Source of the DNA: Pseudomonas extremorientalis
Lineage (GTDB): Bacteria; Pseudomonadota; Gammaproteobacteria; Pseudomonadales; Pseudomonadaceae
Direction: 5' to 3'
Assembly: GCF_001870465.1 (NCBI RefSeq)
Contig: NZ_MDGK01000052.1
Coordinates: 186,001 to 250,000, forward strand
DNA length: 64,000 nucleotides
Shown: positions 17,121-25,022 of the stretch, one piece after another
How the letters are laid out: every line of letters begins with the position of its first letter
Position numbering within the stretch: position 1 is the first letter of the stretch
Notes under the pieces: generated by a model
Told to the model about the DNA's origin: nothing
What the model saw: only the letters and a program-made list of their open reading frames with translations
The model's database searches: none
Program-made: the position numbers and the translations under genes

Positions 17121-17154
17121 AAAAATGCCTCGACTTGTGTCGGGGCATTTTTTT
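17121..17154 (+). terminator. Intrinsic terminator of sspAB
   Basis: ATGCCTCGAC (17125-17134) pairs with GTCGGGGCAT (17139-17148) with one G-T wobble, flanked by A and T runs (TTTTTT). Confidence 0.92.
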
Positions 17155-17188
17155 GCGTGAAGGATGTGGATGAAAGTCGCGCCCGGAC

Positions 17189-17201
17189 GGTGATCGTACA
17201 A
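17189..17201. promoter_or_regulatory. Candidate operator half-site before the GntR-type regulator
   Basis: The minus-strand reading TTGTACGATCACC shares TTGTACGAT with the dyad before kdgD (19342-19359). Its second half is degenerate. It lies about 50 nt before the regulator's ATG, a suitable place for autoregulation. Confidence 0.4.
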
Positions 17202-17252
17202 CCACCATGGGCTATGATGCGTGCTCACGTTCACCGAGAAAGATGATTCATC

Positions 17253-18002
17253 ATGGAAAACGCCCACACCGCCCCTCGTCTTCCCCGCAAGCGCCGCAGC
17301 CTTGCCCAGGAATTGGTCACGGTGTTGTCCGAGCAGATCCGCGATGGCCAGCTCAAGCGGGGCGACAAGTTGCCCACCGAGTCGGCGATCATGGAGGCCC
17401 ATGGGGTCAGCCGCACGGTGGTGCGGGAGGCTATCTCACGTCTGCAGGCGGCGGGACAGGTGGAAACCCGTCATGGTATCGGCACCTTTGTGCTGGACAC
17501 GCCGAGCCCGAGCGGCTTTCGCATCGACCCGGCCACTGTGGTGACATTGCGTGATGTGCTGGCGATTCTTGAGCTGCGTATCAGCCTGGAAGTGGAGTCC
17601 GCCGGTCTTGCAGCTCTACGTCGCAGCGACGAACAACTGGCCGCCATGCGCGCTGCGCTCGATGCCCTGAATGAAAGTGCGGCCCACGCAGGCGACGCGG
17701 TGGCCTCCGACTTTGCCTTCCACCTGGAAATTGCCCTGTCCACCGGCAACCGCTACTTCACCGACATCATGACCCACCTCGGTACCAGCATCATTCCGCG
17801 CACCCGCCTGAATTCAGCGCGCCTGGCTCATGATGACCAGCAGCACTACATGAGCCGTTTGAGCCGCGAACACGAAGAGATCTATGAGGCGATTGCCCGC
17901 CAGGATTCGGATGCGGCGCGGGCGGCGATGCGATTGCATTTGACCAACAGCCGTGAGCGGCTGCGCCATGCCCATGAAGAGGCGGAGGCGCAACGCATCT
18001 AG
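17253..18002 (+). CDS. FadR/GntR-family regulator (FCD domain), probable galactarate regulator
   Basis: 249 residues. The N-terminal winged helix (~12-80) has the GntR pattern (DKLPTESAIMEAHGVSRTVVREAISRL), and a helical FCD ligand domain spans ~95-235. In this class metal and effector ligands include the conserved D/H residues, as in DFAFHLEIALSTGN and REHEEIYEAI. FadR-type proteins bind short dyads and release DNA on binding an acid. It sits upstream of the galactarate genes, separated from them only by one minus-strand gene. The shared TTGTACGAT half-site before itself and before kdgD supports control of both. The effector (galactarate, glucarate or a downstream keto acid) is inferred. Confidence 0.9.
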   Translation: MENAHTAPRLPRKRRSLAQELVTVLSEQIRDGQLKRGDKLPTESAIMEAHGVSRTVVREAISRLQAAGQVETRHGIGTFVLDTPSPSGFRIDPATVVTLRDVLAILELRISLEVESAGLAALRRSDEQLAAMRAALDALNESAAHAGDAVASDFAFHLEIALSTGNRYFTDIMTHLGTSIIPRTRLNSARLAHDDQQHYMSRLSREHEEIYEAIARQDSDAARAAMRLHLTNSRERLRHAHEEAEAQRI

Positions 18003-18026
18003 AAGTGCTGCCTGTAGGCGCGGTTG

Positions 18027-19184
18027 TCAGTTTGTCGGGGTGTTTGGCTTGTAGTCCTTGAGCAGCAGGTAAGTACTCCACCCCCACCAATCATTCGTCC
18101 AGCGCTTGTCGTTCAGGTCATTCACATCCTTGCGGCGCAGCACCTTGTCTCCCTCCATCTTGAACAGCGGCGAAAAGTTGTTCGCCGGGTTCTGTGTCGC
18201 ATTCAGGTCGGGCACATACAGCGGTGCCTTGAAGTTGGCCGGGGAGGGCGCGGCACCACTGATAAACGTATCGAAGATCTCATCGGCTGAGGCTTGCACC
18301 GCACGTTTGACCTGCATCCGGTTGTCCGCATCGATATCATCGAAGTAGCGCTTGTCCCCATACGCATGCCATTGATCGCCCATGGCATTGCGTACGTTGA
18401 GCCCGAACTTGCTGTCTTCGTCATGCATGAAACGACTGATCAGCGAGCCCAGTTCACCGGGTGTCACCACCGCTGCCAGTTGTTTGCGCGGTACACGCAA
18501 GTGGCCTGCGGAGAACAGATCGGTCAAAAAATGATCGGCAAAACTGTTCATGGCATAGGCCAGTTCCAGCGCCTGGTCGGTACCGGTCTGATGGGCCACG
18601 ACGGCTTGTTGCAACGCCGCCGTATGCCCTGCCAGGTACGCGGACAGCGCCCATTCGCCGAAGTGATCGGCATTGTCCGCCGCCAACTTCAAATAGCGCC
18701 CCAGTGGAATCGGCGCCGACACCGCGCTGCCACCGCCGGTGATGCGGTTCCATTCCTCAGACAACGTATCACCCAAGGCGTCGTAGGCTTCATGGGCTTG
18801 CTTGCCATCCTTGATCGCCTGTTTGACCGCGTTGATCTCCTTTTGCATCACCGCGAGGATCTTGTGCGCTTCTTCCCGTGAAGCGGGCAGCACGGCGAGC
18901 GTGTTGAAAGCAGCGGTAAAACGTTGCACGCGTTCGGCCGGGGAGGTGCCATCGCTGATGGGTTGGCCGGGGATGCCATAGAAGTCGCCGCCCAAGGCAA
19001 TGACCTGGCCATAGGTCAACGCCAGCCCGTTGGGCAGGTGCAGCTCGACTTGGCGGGCGGGAATTGCCGGGGCGTCCTTGGCGAAGCGCAGCAGGGTGTC
19101 GTCGCCGATGGCGGTGTGTTCACCCCCTTCGAAACGCAGAACAGGTGGTTTCTTTTCGGATACTGCGAGATCAAGACCTGACAT
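18027..19184 (-). CDS. Zinc-phospholipase-C-like protein, no signal peptide
   Basis: 385 residues. The central region ~150-230 holds His/Asp-rich helices like the zinc-dependent phospholipase C/P1-nuclease group: ADNADHFGEWALSAYLAGH followed by NSFADHFLTDLFSAGHLR. Similar proteins in Pseudomonas are annotated as phospholipases. The N-terminus (MSGLDLAVSEKKPP) has no Sec or Tat signal, so it is cytosolic or exported another way. AAGGAG precedes the ATG at 19184. It interrupts the galactarate cluster on the opposite strand, and a LexA-like sequence lies just upstream. The fold assignment is by motif only; activity and substrate are not shown. Confidence 0.72.
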   Translation of the reverse strand: MSGLDLAVSEKKPPVLRFEGGEHTAIGDDTLLRFAKDAPAIPARQVELHLPNGLALTYGQVIALGGDFYGIPGQPISDGTSPAERVQRFTAAFNTLAVLPASREEAHKILAVMQKEINAVKQAIKDGKQAHEAYDALGDTLSEEWNRITGGGSAVSAPIPLGRYLKLAADNADHFGEWALSAYLAGHTAALQQAVVAHQTGTDQALELAYAMNSFADHFLTDLFSAGHLRVPRKQLAAVVTPGELGSLISRFMHDEDSKFGLNVRNAMGDQWHAYGDKRYFDDIDADNRMQVKRAVQASADEIFDTFISGAAPSPANFKAPLYVPDLNATQNPANNFSPLFKMEGDKVLRRKDVNDLNDKRWTNDWWGWSTYLLLKDYKPNTPTN

Positions 19185-19223
19185 GTTAGCTCCTTGCTAT
19201 GTCGTAGGAATCTTCCGTAATAG

Positions 19224-19239
19224 ATGTATGTATATACAG
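19224..19239 (-). promoter_or_regulatory. LexA-box-like sequence before phospholipase-like gene
   Basis: On the minus strand this reads CTGT-ATATACAT-ACAT, seven of eight arm positions of the SOS consensus CTGT-N8-ACAG with an AT-rich centre. It lies 40-55 nt before the start codon, where a repressor could block a promoter. Confidence 0.35.
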
Positions 19240-19322
19240 TTGTTGAGAGCATAGAGGAAAAACTTCCTACGTCAAGACGGCGCCCTTTAACCCCTCGTTG
19301 AATGAAGTCTGATCAATTGCAG

Positions 19323-19359
19323 TTGACGAATCTTTTTATAGTTGTACGATGACGTACGA
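19323..19359 (+). promoter_or_regulatory. kdgD promoter with overlapping GntR-type operator
   Basis: TTGACG (19323-19328) and TACGAT (19345-19350) are spaced 16 nt. The -10 overlaps the dyad TTGTACG-ATGA-CGTACGA (19342-19359), matching at six of seven arm positions. A repressor bound there would block polymerase. The half-site recurs before the regulator gene. Confidence 0.55.
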
Positions 19360-19418
19360 CATCACCAAAACCAACAACAACCTTTCGATAGAAAGTCTTC
19401 GCCCAGGGTGTTCGAATA

Positions 19419-20330
19419 ATGAATCCACAAGAACTGAAGTCCATCCTCTCCCACGGTCTGCTGTCTTTCCCGGTGACCGATTTCAACGCCCAGGGTGACT
19501 TCCACCAGGCGGGCTACATCAAGCGCCTGGAATGGCTCGCCCCTTACGGCGCGACTGCCTTGTTCGCTGCCGGCGGCACCGGTGAGTTTTTCTCCCTCGC
19601 CGCCAGCGAATATTCCCAGGTGGTGAAAACCGCCGTAGATACCTGCGCCACCAGCGTGCCGATCCTGGCCGGTGTCGGCGGTTCGACCCGCCAGGCCATC
19701 GAATACGCCCAGGAAGCCGAACGCCTCGGTGCCAAGGGCCTGCTGCTGCTGCCGCACTACCTCACCGAAGCCAGCCAGGACGGCGTTGCTGCTCACGTTG
19801 AAGCGGTGTGCAAGTCGGTCAAGATCGGCGTGGTGGTCTACAACCGCAACGTATGCCGCCTGACTGCGACGCTGCTGGAACGCCTGGCCGAGCGCTGCCC
19901 GAACCTGATCGGCTACAAGGATGGCCTGGGCGATATCGAGTTGATGGTGTCGATCCGCCGTCGCCTGGGTGACCGTTTCAGCTACCTCGGTGGCCTGCCG
20001 ACGGCAGAGGTTTACGCCGCTGCCTACAAGGCCCTGGGCGTGCCGGTGTACTCCTCGGCGGTGTTCAACTTCATCCCGAAAACCGCGATGGATTTCTACC
20101 ACGCGATTGCCAAGGACGATCACGCCACCGTCGCCAGGATCATCGACGACTTCTTCCTGCCGTACCTGGATATCCGTAACCGCAAGGCCGGTTACGCGGT
20201 AAGCATCGTCAAGGCAGGTGCAAAAATCGCCGGCTACGACGCAGGCCCGGTGCGCACGCCGCTGACCGACTTGCTGCCGGAAGAGTACGAAGCCCTGGCC
20301 GCGCTGATCGACAAGCAAGGCGCGCAATAA
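19419..20330 (+). CDS. kdgD: 5-dehydro-4-deoxyglucarate dehydratase
   Basis: 303-residue member of the DHDPS/N-acetylneuraminate lyase family. Key features are the FAAGGTGEFFSL substrate loop, Tyr141 in YNRN and the Schiff-base Lys167 in GYKDGLGD. It dehydrates and decarboxylates 5-keto-4-deoxyglucarate to 2,5-dioxopentanoate (alpha-ketoglutarate semialdehyde). This is the middle step of the D-glucarate/galactarate route to 2-oxoglutarate. First gene of the catabolic set, directly behind the dyad-overlapped promoter. Ribosome binding site moderate (AGGGTG). The next gene encodes the semialdehyde dehydrogenase that uses its product. Confidence 0.95.
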   Translation: MNPQELKSILSHGLLSFPVTDFNAQGDFHQAGYIKRLEWLAPYGATALFAAGGTGEFFSLAASEYSQVVKTAVDTCATSVPILAGVGGSTRQAIEYAQEAERLGAKGLLLLPHYLTEASQDGVAAHVEAVCKSVKIGVVVYNRNVCRLTATLLERLAERCPNLIGYKDGLGDIELMVSIRRRLGDRFSYLGGLPTAEVYAAAYKALGVPVYSSAVFNFIPKTAMDFYHAIAKDDHATVARIIDDFFLPYLDIRNRKAGYAVSIVKAGAKIAGYDAGPVRTPLTDLLPEEYEALAALIDKQGAQ

Positions 20331-20339
20331 CCTATCTAC

Positions 20340-20368
20340 AAGGCCGCTGAGCAATCAGCGGCCTTTTG
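20340..20368 (+). terminator. Intercistronic hairpin, terminator or attenuator
   Basis: AAGGCCGCTGA (20340-20350) pairs perfectly with TCAGCGGCCTT (20355-20365) around GCAA, but only TTT follows. It lies between kdgD and the dehydrogenase and probably reduces, rather than stops, read-through. Confidence 0.6.
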
Positions 20369-20384
20369 CGTCAGGAGAAGATTT

Positions 20385-21830
20385 GTGTCCCAAGCCCAAC
20401 GTTTCGATAACTACATCAATGGCCAGTGGGTGGCCGGTGCCGACTATTGCGTCAACCTCAACCCGTCGGAGTTGTCCGATGTCATTGGCGAGTATGCCAA
20501 GGCGGATGTCGCTCAGGTCAACACTGCCATTGATGCCGCCCGTGCCGCATTCCCAGCCTGGTCTACGTCCGGGATCCAGGCGCGTCACGATGCCTTGGAT
20601 AAAGTCGGCAGCGAGATCCTCGCCCGTCGCGAAGAGCTCGGCACCCTGCTGGCCCGTGAAGAGGGCAAGACCCTGCCCGAAGCCATCGGTGAAGTGACCC
20701 GTGCCGGTAATATCTTCAAGTTCTTTGCCGGTGAATGCCTGCGCCTGTCCGGTGACTACGTGCCGTCGGTACGCCCAGGCGTCAACGTTGAAGTCACCCG
20801 TGAAGCCCTGGGTGTGGTCGGCCTGATCACGCCGTGGAACTTCCCGGTCGCCATCCCCGCGTGGAAGATCGCCCCGGCCCTGGCCTACGGTAACTGCGTG
20901 GTGATCAAGCCTGCCGAGTTGGTGCCGGGCTGTGCCTGGGCGTTGGCCGAAATCATTTCCCGTGCCGGTTTCCCCGCCGGTGTATTCAACCTGGTGATGG
21001 GCAGCGGTCGCGTGGTTGGCGATGTGCTGGTCAACAGCCCGAAGGTCGATGGCATCAGTTTCACCGGTTCTGTGGGTGTTGGGCGCCAGATCGCCGTCAG
21101 CTGCGTCTCGCGCCAGGCCAAAGTGCAGTTGGAGATGGGCGGCAAAAATCCGCAGATCATCCTCGACGACGCCGACCTCAAGCAGGCCGTCGAGCTGTCG
21201 GTACAGAGCGCTTTCTACTCCACCGGCCAGCGTTGCACCGCTTCCAGCCGCCTGATCGTGACCGCGGGTATCCACGACCAGTTCGTCGCGGCCATGGCGG
21301 AGCGCATGAAGTCGATCAAGGTCGGCCACGCCCTCAAGAGCGGCACGGACATCGGCCCAGTGGTTTCCCAGGCCCAGTTGGACCAGGACCTCAAGTACAT
21401 CGACATCGGCCAGAGCGAAGGTGCGCGGCTGGTCAGCGGTGGCGGCCTGGTGACCTGCGACACCGAAGGCTACTACCTGGCACCGACGCTGTTTGCCGAC
21501 AGTGAAGCTGCGATGCGTATCAGCCGTGAAGAGATCTTCGGCCCGGTGGCCAACGTGGTGCGCGTGGCGGACTACGAAGCGGCGCTGGCCATGGCCAACG
21601 ACACCGAGTTCGGGCTGTCGGCGGGCATTGCCACCACCTCGCTCAAATACGCCAACCACTTCAAGCGCCATTCCCAGGCCGGGATGGTGATGGTCAACCT
21701 GCCGACTGCCGGTGTGGATTACCACGTTCCTTTCGGTGGCCGTAAGGGCTCATCCTATGGTTCGCGTGAGCAAGGTCGCTATGCGCAAGAGTTCTACACC
21801 GTGGTGAAGACCAGTTACATCGGGTCGTAA
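20385..21830 (+). CDS. Alpha-ketoglutarate semialdehyde dehydrogenase (ALDH family)
   Basis: 481 residues. The active-site Cys284 is in STGQRCTASSRL, the general-base Glu250 in LEMGGKNPQ, and the NAD-binding WNFPVAIPAWK motif lies near 150. Given kdgD next door it should oxidise 2,5-dioxopentanoate to 2-oxoglutarate with NAD(P)+, the last step of galactarate/glucarate breakdown. The start is a GTG with AGGAG eight bases upstream; no better ATG exists nearby. Specificity rests on gene context. Succinate-semialdehyde dehydrogenase is the nearest alternative reading of the sequence alone. Confidence 0.9.
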   Translation: MSQAQRFDNYINGQWVAGADYCVNLNPSELSDVIGEYAKADVAQVNTAIDAARAAFPAWSTSGIQARHDALDKVGSEILARREELGTLLAREEGKTLPEAIGEVTRAGNIFKFFAGECLRLSGDYVPSVRPGVNVEVTREALGVVGLITPWNFPVAIPAWKIAPALAYGNCVVIKPAELVPGCAWALAEIISRAGFPAGVFNLVMGSGRVVGDVLVNSPKVDGISFTGSVGVGRQIAVSCVSRQAKVQLEMGGKNPQIILDDADLKQAVELSVQSAFYSTGQRCTASSRLIVTAGIHDQFVAAMAERMKSIKVGHALKSGTDIGPVVSQAQLDQDLKYIDIGQSEGARLVSGGGLVTCDTEGYYLAPTLFADSEAAMRISREEIFGPVANVVRVADYEAALAMANDTEFGLSAGIATTSLKYANHFKRHSQAGMVMVNLPTAGVDYHVPFGGRKGSSYGSREQGRYAQEFYTVVKTSYIGS

Positions 21831-21843
21831 GACGCATCACCTT

Positions 21844-21872
21844 GTGGGAGCCGGATGCCTGCCGGCTCCCAC
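21844..21872. repeat. Palindromic REP-like hairpin, second family
   Basis: GTGGGAGCCGG-ATGCCTG-CCGGCTCCCAC is a perfect 11-bp inverted repeat. It shares the GTGGGAG head with the main REP family but has a different core. It lies between the dehydrogenase and the transporter gene. Confidence 0.75.
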
Positions 21873-21928
21873 ACTAAAAACAGAAAACCATTACCCGCAA
21901 AAAAAATAATTAGTGGGAGTACTTCTAC

Positions 21929-23293
21929 ATGCAAGCGACCAAGCCGACCCACGTCCGCTATTTGATCCTGCTCATGCTGTTCCTGGTGACCACGATCAAC
22001 TACGCCGACCGGGCCACCATCGCCATCGCAGGTTCCAGCCTGCAAAAAGACCTCGGCATCGACGCGGTCACCCTCGGTTATATCTTCTCTGCATTCGGTT
22101 GGGCCTACGTGGCCGGGCAAATCCCCGGTGGCTGGCTGCTGGACCGGTTCGGCTCGAAAAAAGTCTATGCCCTGAGCATCTTCACCTGGTCCCTGTTCAC
22201 CGTGCTGCAAGGCTATGTCGGTGAATTCGGGGTCTCCACCGCCGTGGTTGCGCTGTTCATGCTGCGCTTCATGGTGGGCCTGGCCGAAGCGCCATCCTTT
22301 CCCGGCAACGCTCGGATTGTGGCCGCCTGGTTCCCTACCGCCGAGCGCGGTACGGCATCGGCGATTTTCAATTCGGCGCAATACTTTGCCACCGTGCTGT
22401 TTGCGCCGCTGATGGGCTGGATTGTCTACCGCTTCGGCTGGCAGCACGTGTTTATCGTGATGGGCGTGATCGGCATCATTTTCTCGCTGATCTGGCTGAA
22501 AGTGATCCACAGCCCGCGCCAGCACCCGATGATCAACGAAGCCGAGTTCAACCATATCGCGGCCAACGGCGCCATGGTCGATATGGACCAGGACAAAGGC
22601 AAGGGCAAGAAAACCGACGGGCCGAAGTGGGATTACATCCGCCAGTTGCTGACCAACCGCATGATGCTCGGCGTCTACCTGGGCCAGTACTGCATCAACG
22701 GCATCACCTATTTCTTCCTCACCTGGTTCCCGGTGTACCTGGTGCAGGACCGGGGCATGACCATCCTCAAAGCCGGTTTCATTGCTTCGTTGCCGGCAAT
22801 CTGCGGGTTTATCGGTGGCGTGCTCGGTGGGGTAATTTCCGATTACCTGCTGCGCAAGGGCCATTCCCTGACCTTCGCGCGCAAGGCGCCAATCATTGGT
22901 GGCCTGCTGATCTCCAGCAGCATCGTGGCGTGCAACTACGTGGATATCGAATGGATGGTGGTCGGCTTCATGGCCTTGGCCTTCTTCGGCAAGGGCGTTG
23001 GCGCACTGGGTTGGGCGGTGGTGTCCGACACCTCGCCGAAACAAATCGCCGGCCTCAGTGGCGGCTTGTTCAACACCTTCGGTAACCTCGCGTCGATCAC
23101 CACGCCGATTGTCATCGGCTACATCATCAGCACCACCGGTTCGTTCAAATGGGCCCTGGTGTTCGTCGGCGCCAACGCACTGGTAGCGGTGTTCAGCTAT
23201 CTGGTCATCGTTGGGCCGATCAAGCGTGTAGTACTCAAAGAGCCGCCCACCAAGGGGCCTGAGTTGACCCACCTAACCGAAGCGCATTCCTGA
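21929..23293 (+). CDS. MFS galactarate/glucarate transporter (GudP type)
   Basis: 454 residues with about 12 membrane helices. It carries the anion:cation symporter signatures: TTINYADRATIAIAGSSLQK in helix 1, GWLLDRFGSKKVY between helices 2 and 3, and GLAEAPSFPGNARI in helix 4. The family couples sugar-acid uptake to protons. GGGAG precedes the ATG by about ten bases. It lies 11 nt upstream of garD and is almost certainly cotranscribed with it. Whether it prefers galactarate or glucarate is inferred from the neighbouring garD; no gudD is present in the window. Confidence 0.92.
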   Translation: MQATKPTHVRYLILLMLFLVTTINYADRATIAIAGSSLQKDLGIDAVTLGYIFSAFGWAYVAGQIPGGWLLDRFGSKKVYALSIFTWSLFTVLQGYVGEFGVSTAVVALFMLRFMVGLAEAPSFPGNARIVAAWFPTAERGTASAIFNSAQYFATVLFAPLMGWIVYRFGWQHVFIVMGVIGIIFSLIWLKVIHSPRQHPMINEAEFNHIAANGAMVDMDQDKGKGKKTDGPKWDYIRQLLTNRMMLGVYLGQYCINGITYFFLTWFPVYLVQDRGMTILKAGFIASLPAICGFIGGVLGGVISDYLLRKGHSLTFARKAPIIGGLLISSSIVACNYVDIEWMVVGFMALAFFGKGVGALGWAVVSDTSPKQIAGLSGGLFNTFGNLASITTPIVIGYIISTTGSFKWALVFVGANALVAVFSYLVIVGPIKRVVLKEPPTKGPELTHLTEAHS

Positions 23294-23304
23294 GGGGCGA
23301 TGTA

Positions 23305-24858
23305 ATGCAGTTGATTGAACATGCCGACTCGCCGCGCTCGATTCGTTTGCACGAGCGCGACAACGTGGTGATCGTGGTCAATGACCAGGGCGTCCCGGCC
23401 GGGACCGAGTTCCCGGACGGCCTGGTGACCGTGGATTTCATCCCCCAGAGCCACAAAGTGACCCTGGAAGATATCCCCGAAGGTGGCCAGATCATTCGCT
23501 ACGGCCAGATCATCGGTTATGCGCTGGCACCGATTCCACGCGGCAGCTGGGTGCAGGAAGATCAACTGCGCATGCCCACCGCGCCGCCGCTGGACAGCTT
23601 GCCGCTGTCCACCGAGGTGCCTGAAACCCAGGCGCCACTGGAGGGCTTTACCTTCGAGGGGTATCGCAACGCCGACGGCACCGTGGGTACGCGCAATATT
23701 CTCGGCATCACCACCACGGTGCAGTGCGTCACGGGCGTGCTGGACCATGCGGTCAAGCGCATCAAGGATGAATTGCTGCCCAGGTACCCGCATGTCGATG
23801 ACGTGGTGGCGCTGACCCACAGCTACGGCTGTGGCGTGGCGATTACCGCCACGGACGCCTACATCCCGATCCGCACCGTGCGCAATCTGGCGCGCAACCC
23901 GAACCTGGGGGGCGAGGCCCTGGTGATCAGCCTGGGCTGCGAGAAATTGCAGGCCGGGCAGGTGATGCACGACAACGACAGCTCGGTGGACCTGAGTGAG
24001 CCCTGGCTGTATCGCCTGCAGGACTCCAGCCACGGGTTTACCGAGATGATCGAGCAGATCATGGAGCTGGCGGAGGTGCGCTTGAAGAAGCTCGACCAGC
24101 GCCGTCGCGAAACAGTGCCGGCGTCCGAGCTGATCCTGGGCATGCAGTGCGGCGGCAGTGATGCGTTCTCTGGCATCACCGCCAACCCGGCGCTGGGCTA
24201 TGCCTCGGACTTGCTGCTGCGGGCCGGGGCGACGGTGATGTTTTCCGAGGTCACTGAAGTACGGGATGCCATCTACTTGCTGACTTCGCGTGCAGAGACG
24301 AAGGACGTTGCCCAGGAGCTGGTCCGGGAAATGGATTGGTACGATCGTTACCTGGCCAAGGGCGAAGCGGATCGCAGTGCCAATACCACGCCGGGCAACA
24401 AGAAGGGCGGGTTGTCGAACATTGTCGAGAAGTCCCTGGGTTCCATCGTCAAGTCCGGCAGCAGCGCGATCAACGGTGTGCTTGGTCCGGGTGAGCGTTT
24501 CAAGGGCAAGGGCCTGATCTTTTGCGCAACGCCGGCCAGTGACTTTGTGTGCGGCACCTTGCAACTGGCGGCGGGGATGAATCTGCACGTGTTCACCACC
24601 GGGCGTGGCACGCCGTACGGCCTGGCGATGGCGCCGGTGGTGAAGGTGTCGACGCGTACTGAGCTGGCGCAGCGCTGGCCGGACCTGATCGATATCGACG
24701 CCGGGCGCATTGCCACCGGGCGTGCGACTATCGAGGAGCTGGGCTGGGAGCTGTTTCACTTCTACCTGGATGTGGCCAGCGGCAAGAAGCAGACATGGGC
24801 GGAACACCACAAGCTGCATAACGACATCACCTTGTTTAACCCGGCGCCTATTACCTGA
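23305..24858 (+). CDS. garD: Galactarate dehydratase
   Basis: 517 residues of the UxaA/altronate-galactarate dehydratase family. It has an N-terminal SAF-like domain (~1-90; HERDNVVIVVNDQG and GQIIGYALAPIPRGSWVQED) and a large C-terminal dehydratase domain. Conserved segments are THSYGCGVAI, SLGCEKLQ, GMQCGGSDAFSGITANPA and FCATPASDFVCGT, rich in the Cys expected to bind a metal. It converts galactarate to 5-keto-4-deoxyglucarate, the kdgD substrate. GAGGGG gives a good ribosome binding site. It is the last gene of the set, before a REP doublet. Confidence 0.95.
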   Translation: MQLIEHADSPRSIRLHERDNVVIVVNDQGVPAGTEFPDGLVTVDFIPQSHKVTLEDIPEGGQIIRYGQIIGYALAPIPRGSWVQEDQLRMPTAPPLDSLPLSTEVPETQAPLEGFTFEGYRNADGTVGTRNILGITTTVQCVTGVLDHAVKRIKDELLPRYPHVDDVVALTHSYGCGVAITATDAYIPIRTVRNLARNPNLGGEALVISLGCEKLQAGQVMHDNDSSVDLSEPWLYRLQDSSHGFTEMIEQIMELAEVRLKKLDQRRRETVPASELILGMQCGGSDAFSGITANPALGYASDLLLRAGATVMFSEVTEVRDAIYLLTSRAETKDVAQELVREMDWYDRYLAKGEADRSANTTPGNKKGGLSNIVEKSLGSIVKSGSSAINGVLGPGERFKGKGLIFCATPASDFVCGTLQLAAGMNLHVFTTGRGTPYGLAMAPVVKVSTRTELAQRWPDLIDIDAGRIATGRATIEELGWELFHFYLDVASGKKQTWAEHHKLHNDITLFNPAPIT

Positions 24859-24873
24859 GACCGAGTCGCCTGC

Positions 24874-24950
24874 ATCGGGGGCAAGCCCCCTCCCACATTT
24901 TGAACGGTGAGCACCGTCAGAGGTGGGAGGGGCTTGCCCCCCGATAGCGG
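24874..24950. repeat. REP doublet (REPIN-like), inverted pair
   Basis: Two inverted REP copies (24874-24897 and 24923-24950) with the GTGGGAGG ends facing a 25-nt spacer. The second copy has a one-base shift in the stem (GGGGCTTGCCCCCC). Confidence 0.9.
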
Positions 24951-25022
24951 TAGACCAGACGAAGCGGCCTGCACTGGCTTATCATTAGCCACCTAACGAC
25001 GCTCACCAAGGTTCTCCCCGGC

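Noticed and set aside
21815..24819. Two long minus-strand open frames opposite the transporter and garD
   Set aside because: Both mirror well-supported genes and contain low-complexity His/Asp/Gly-rich translations.
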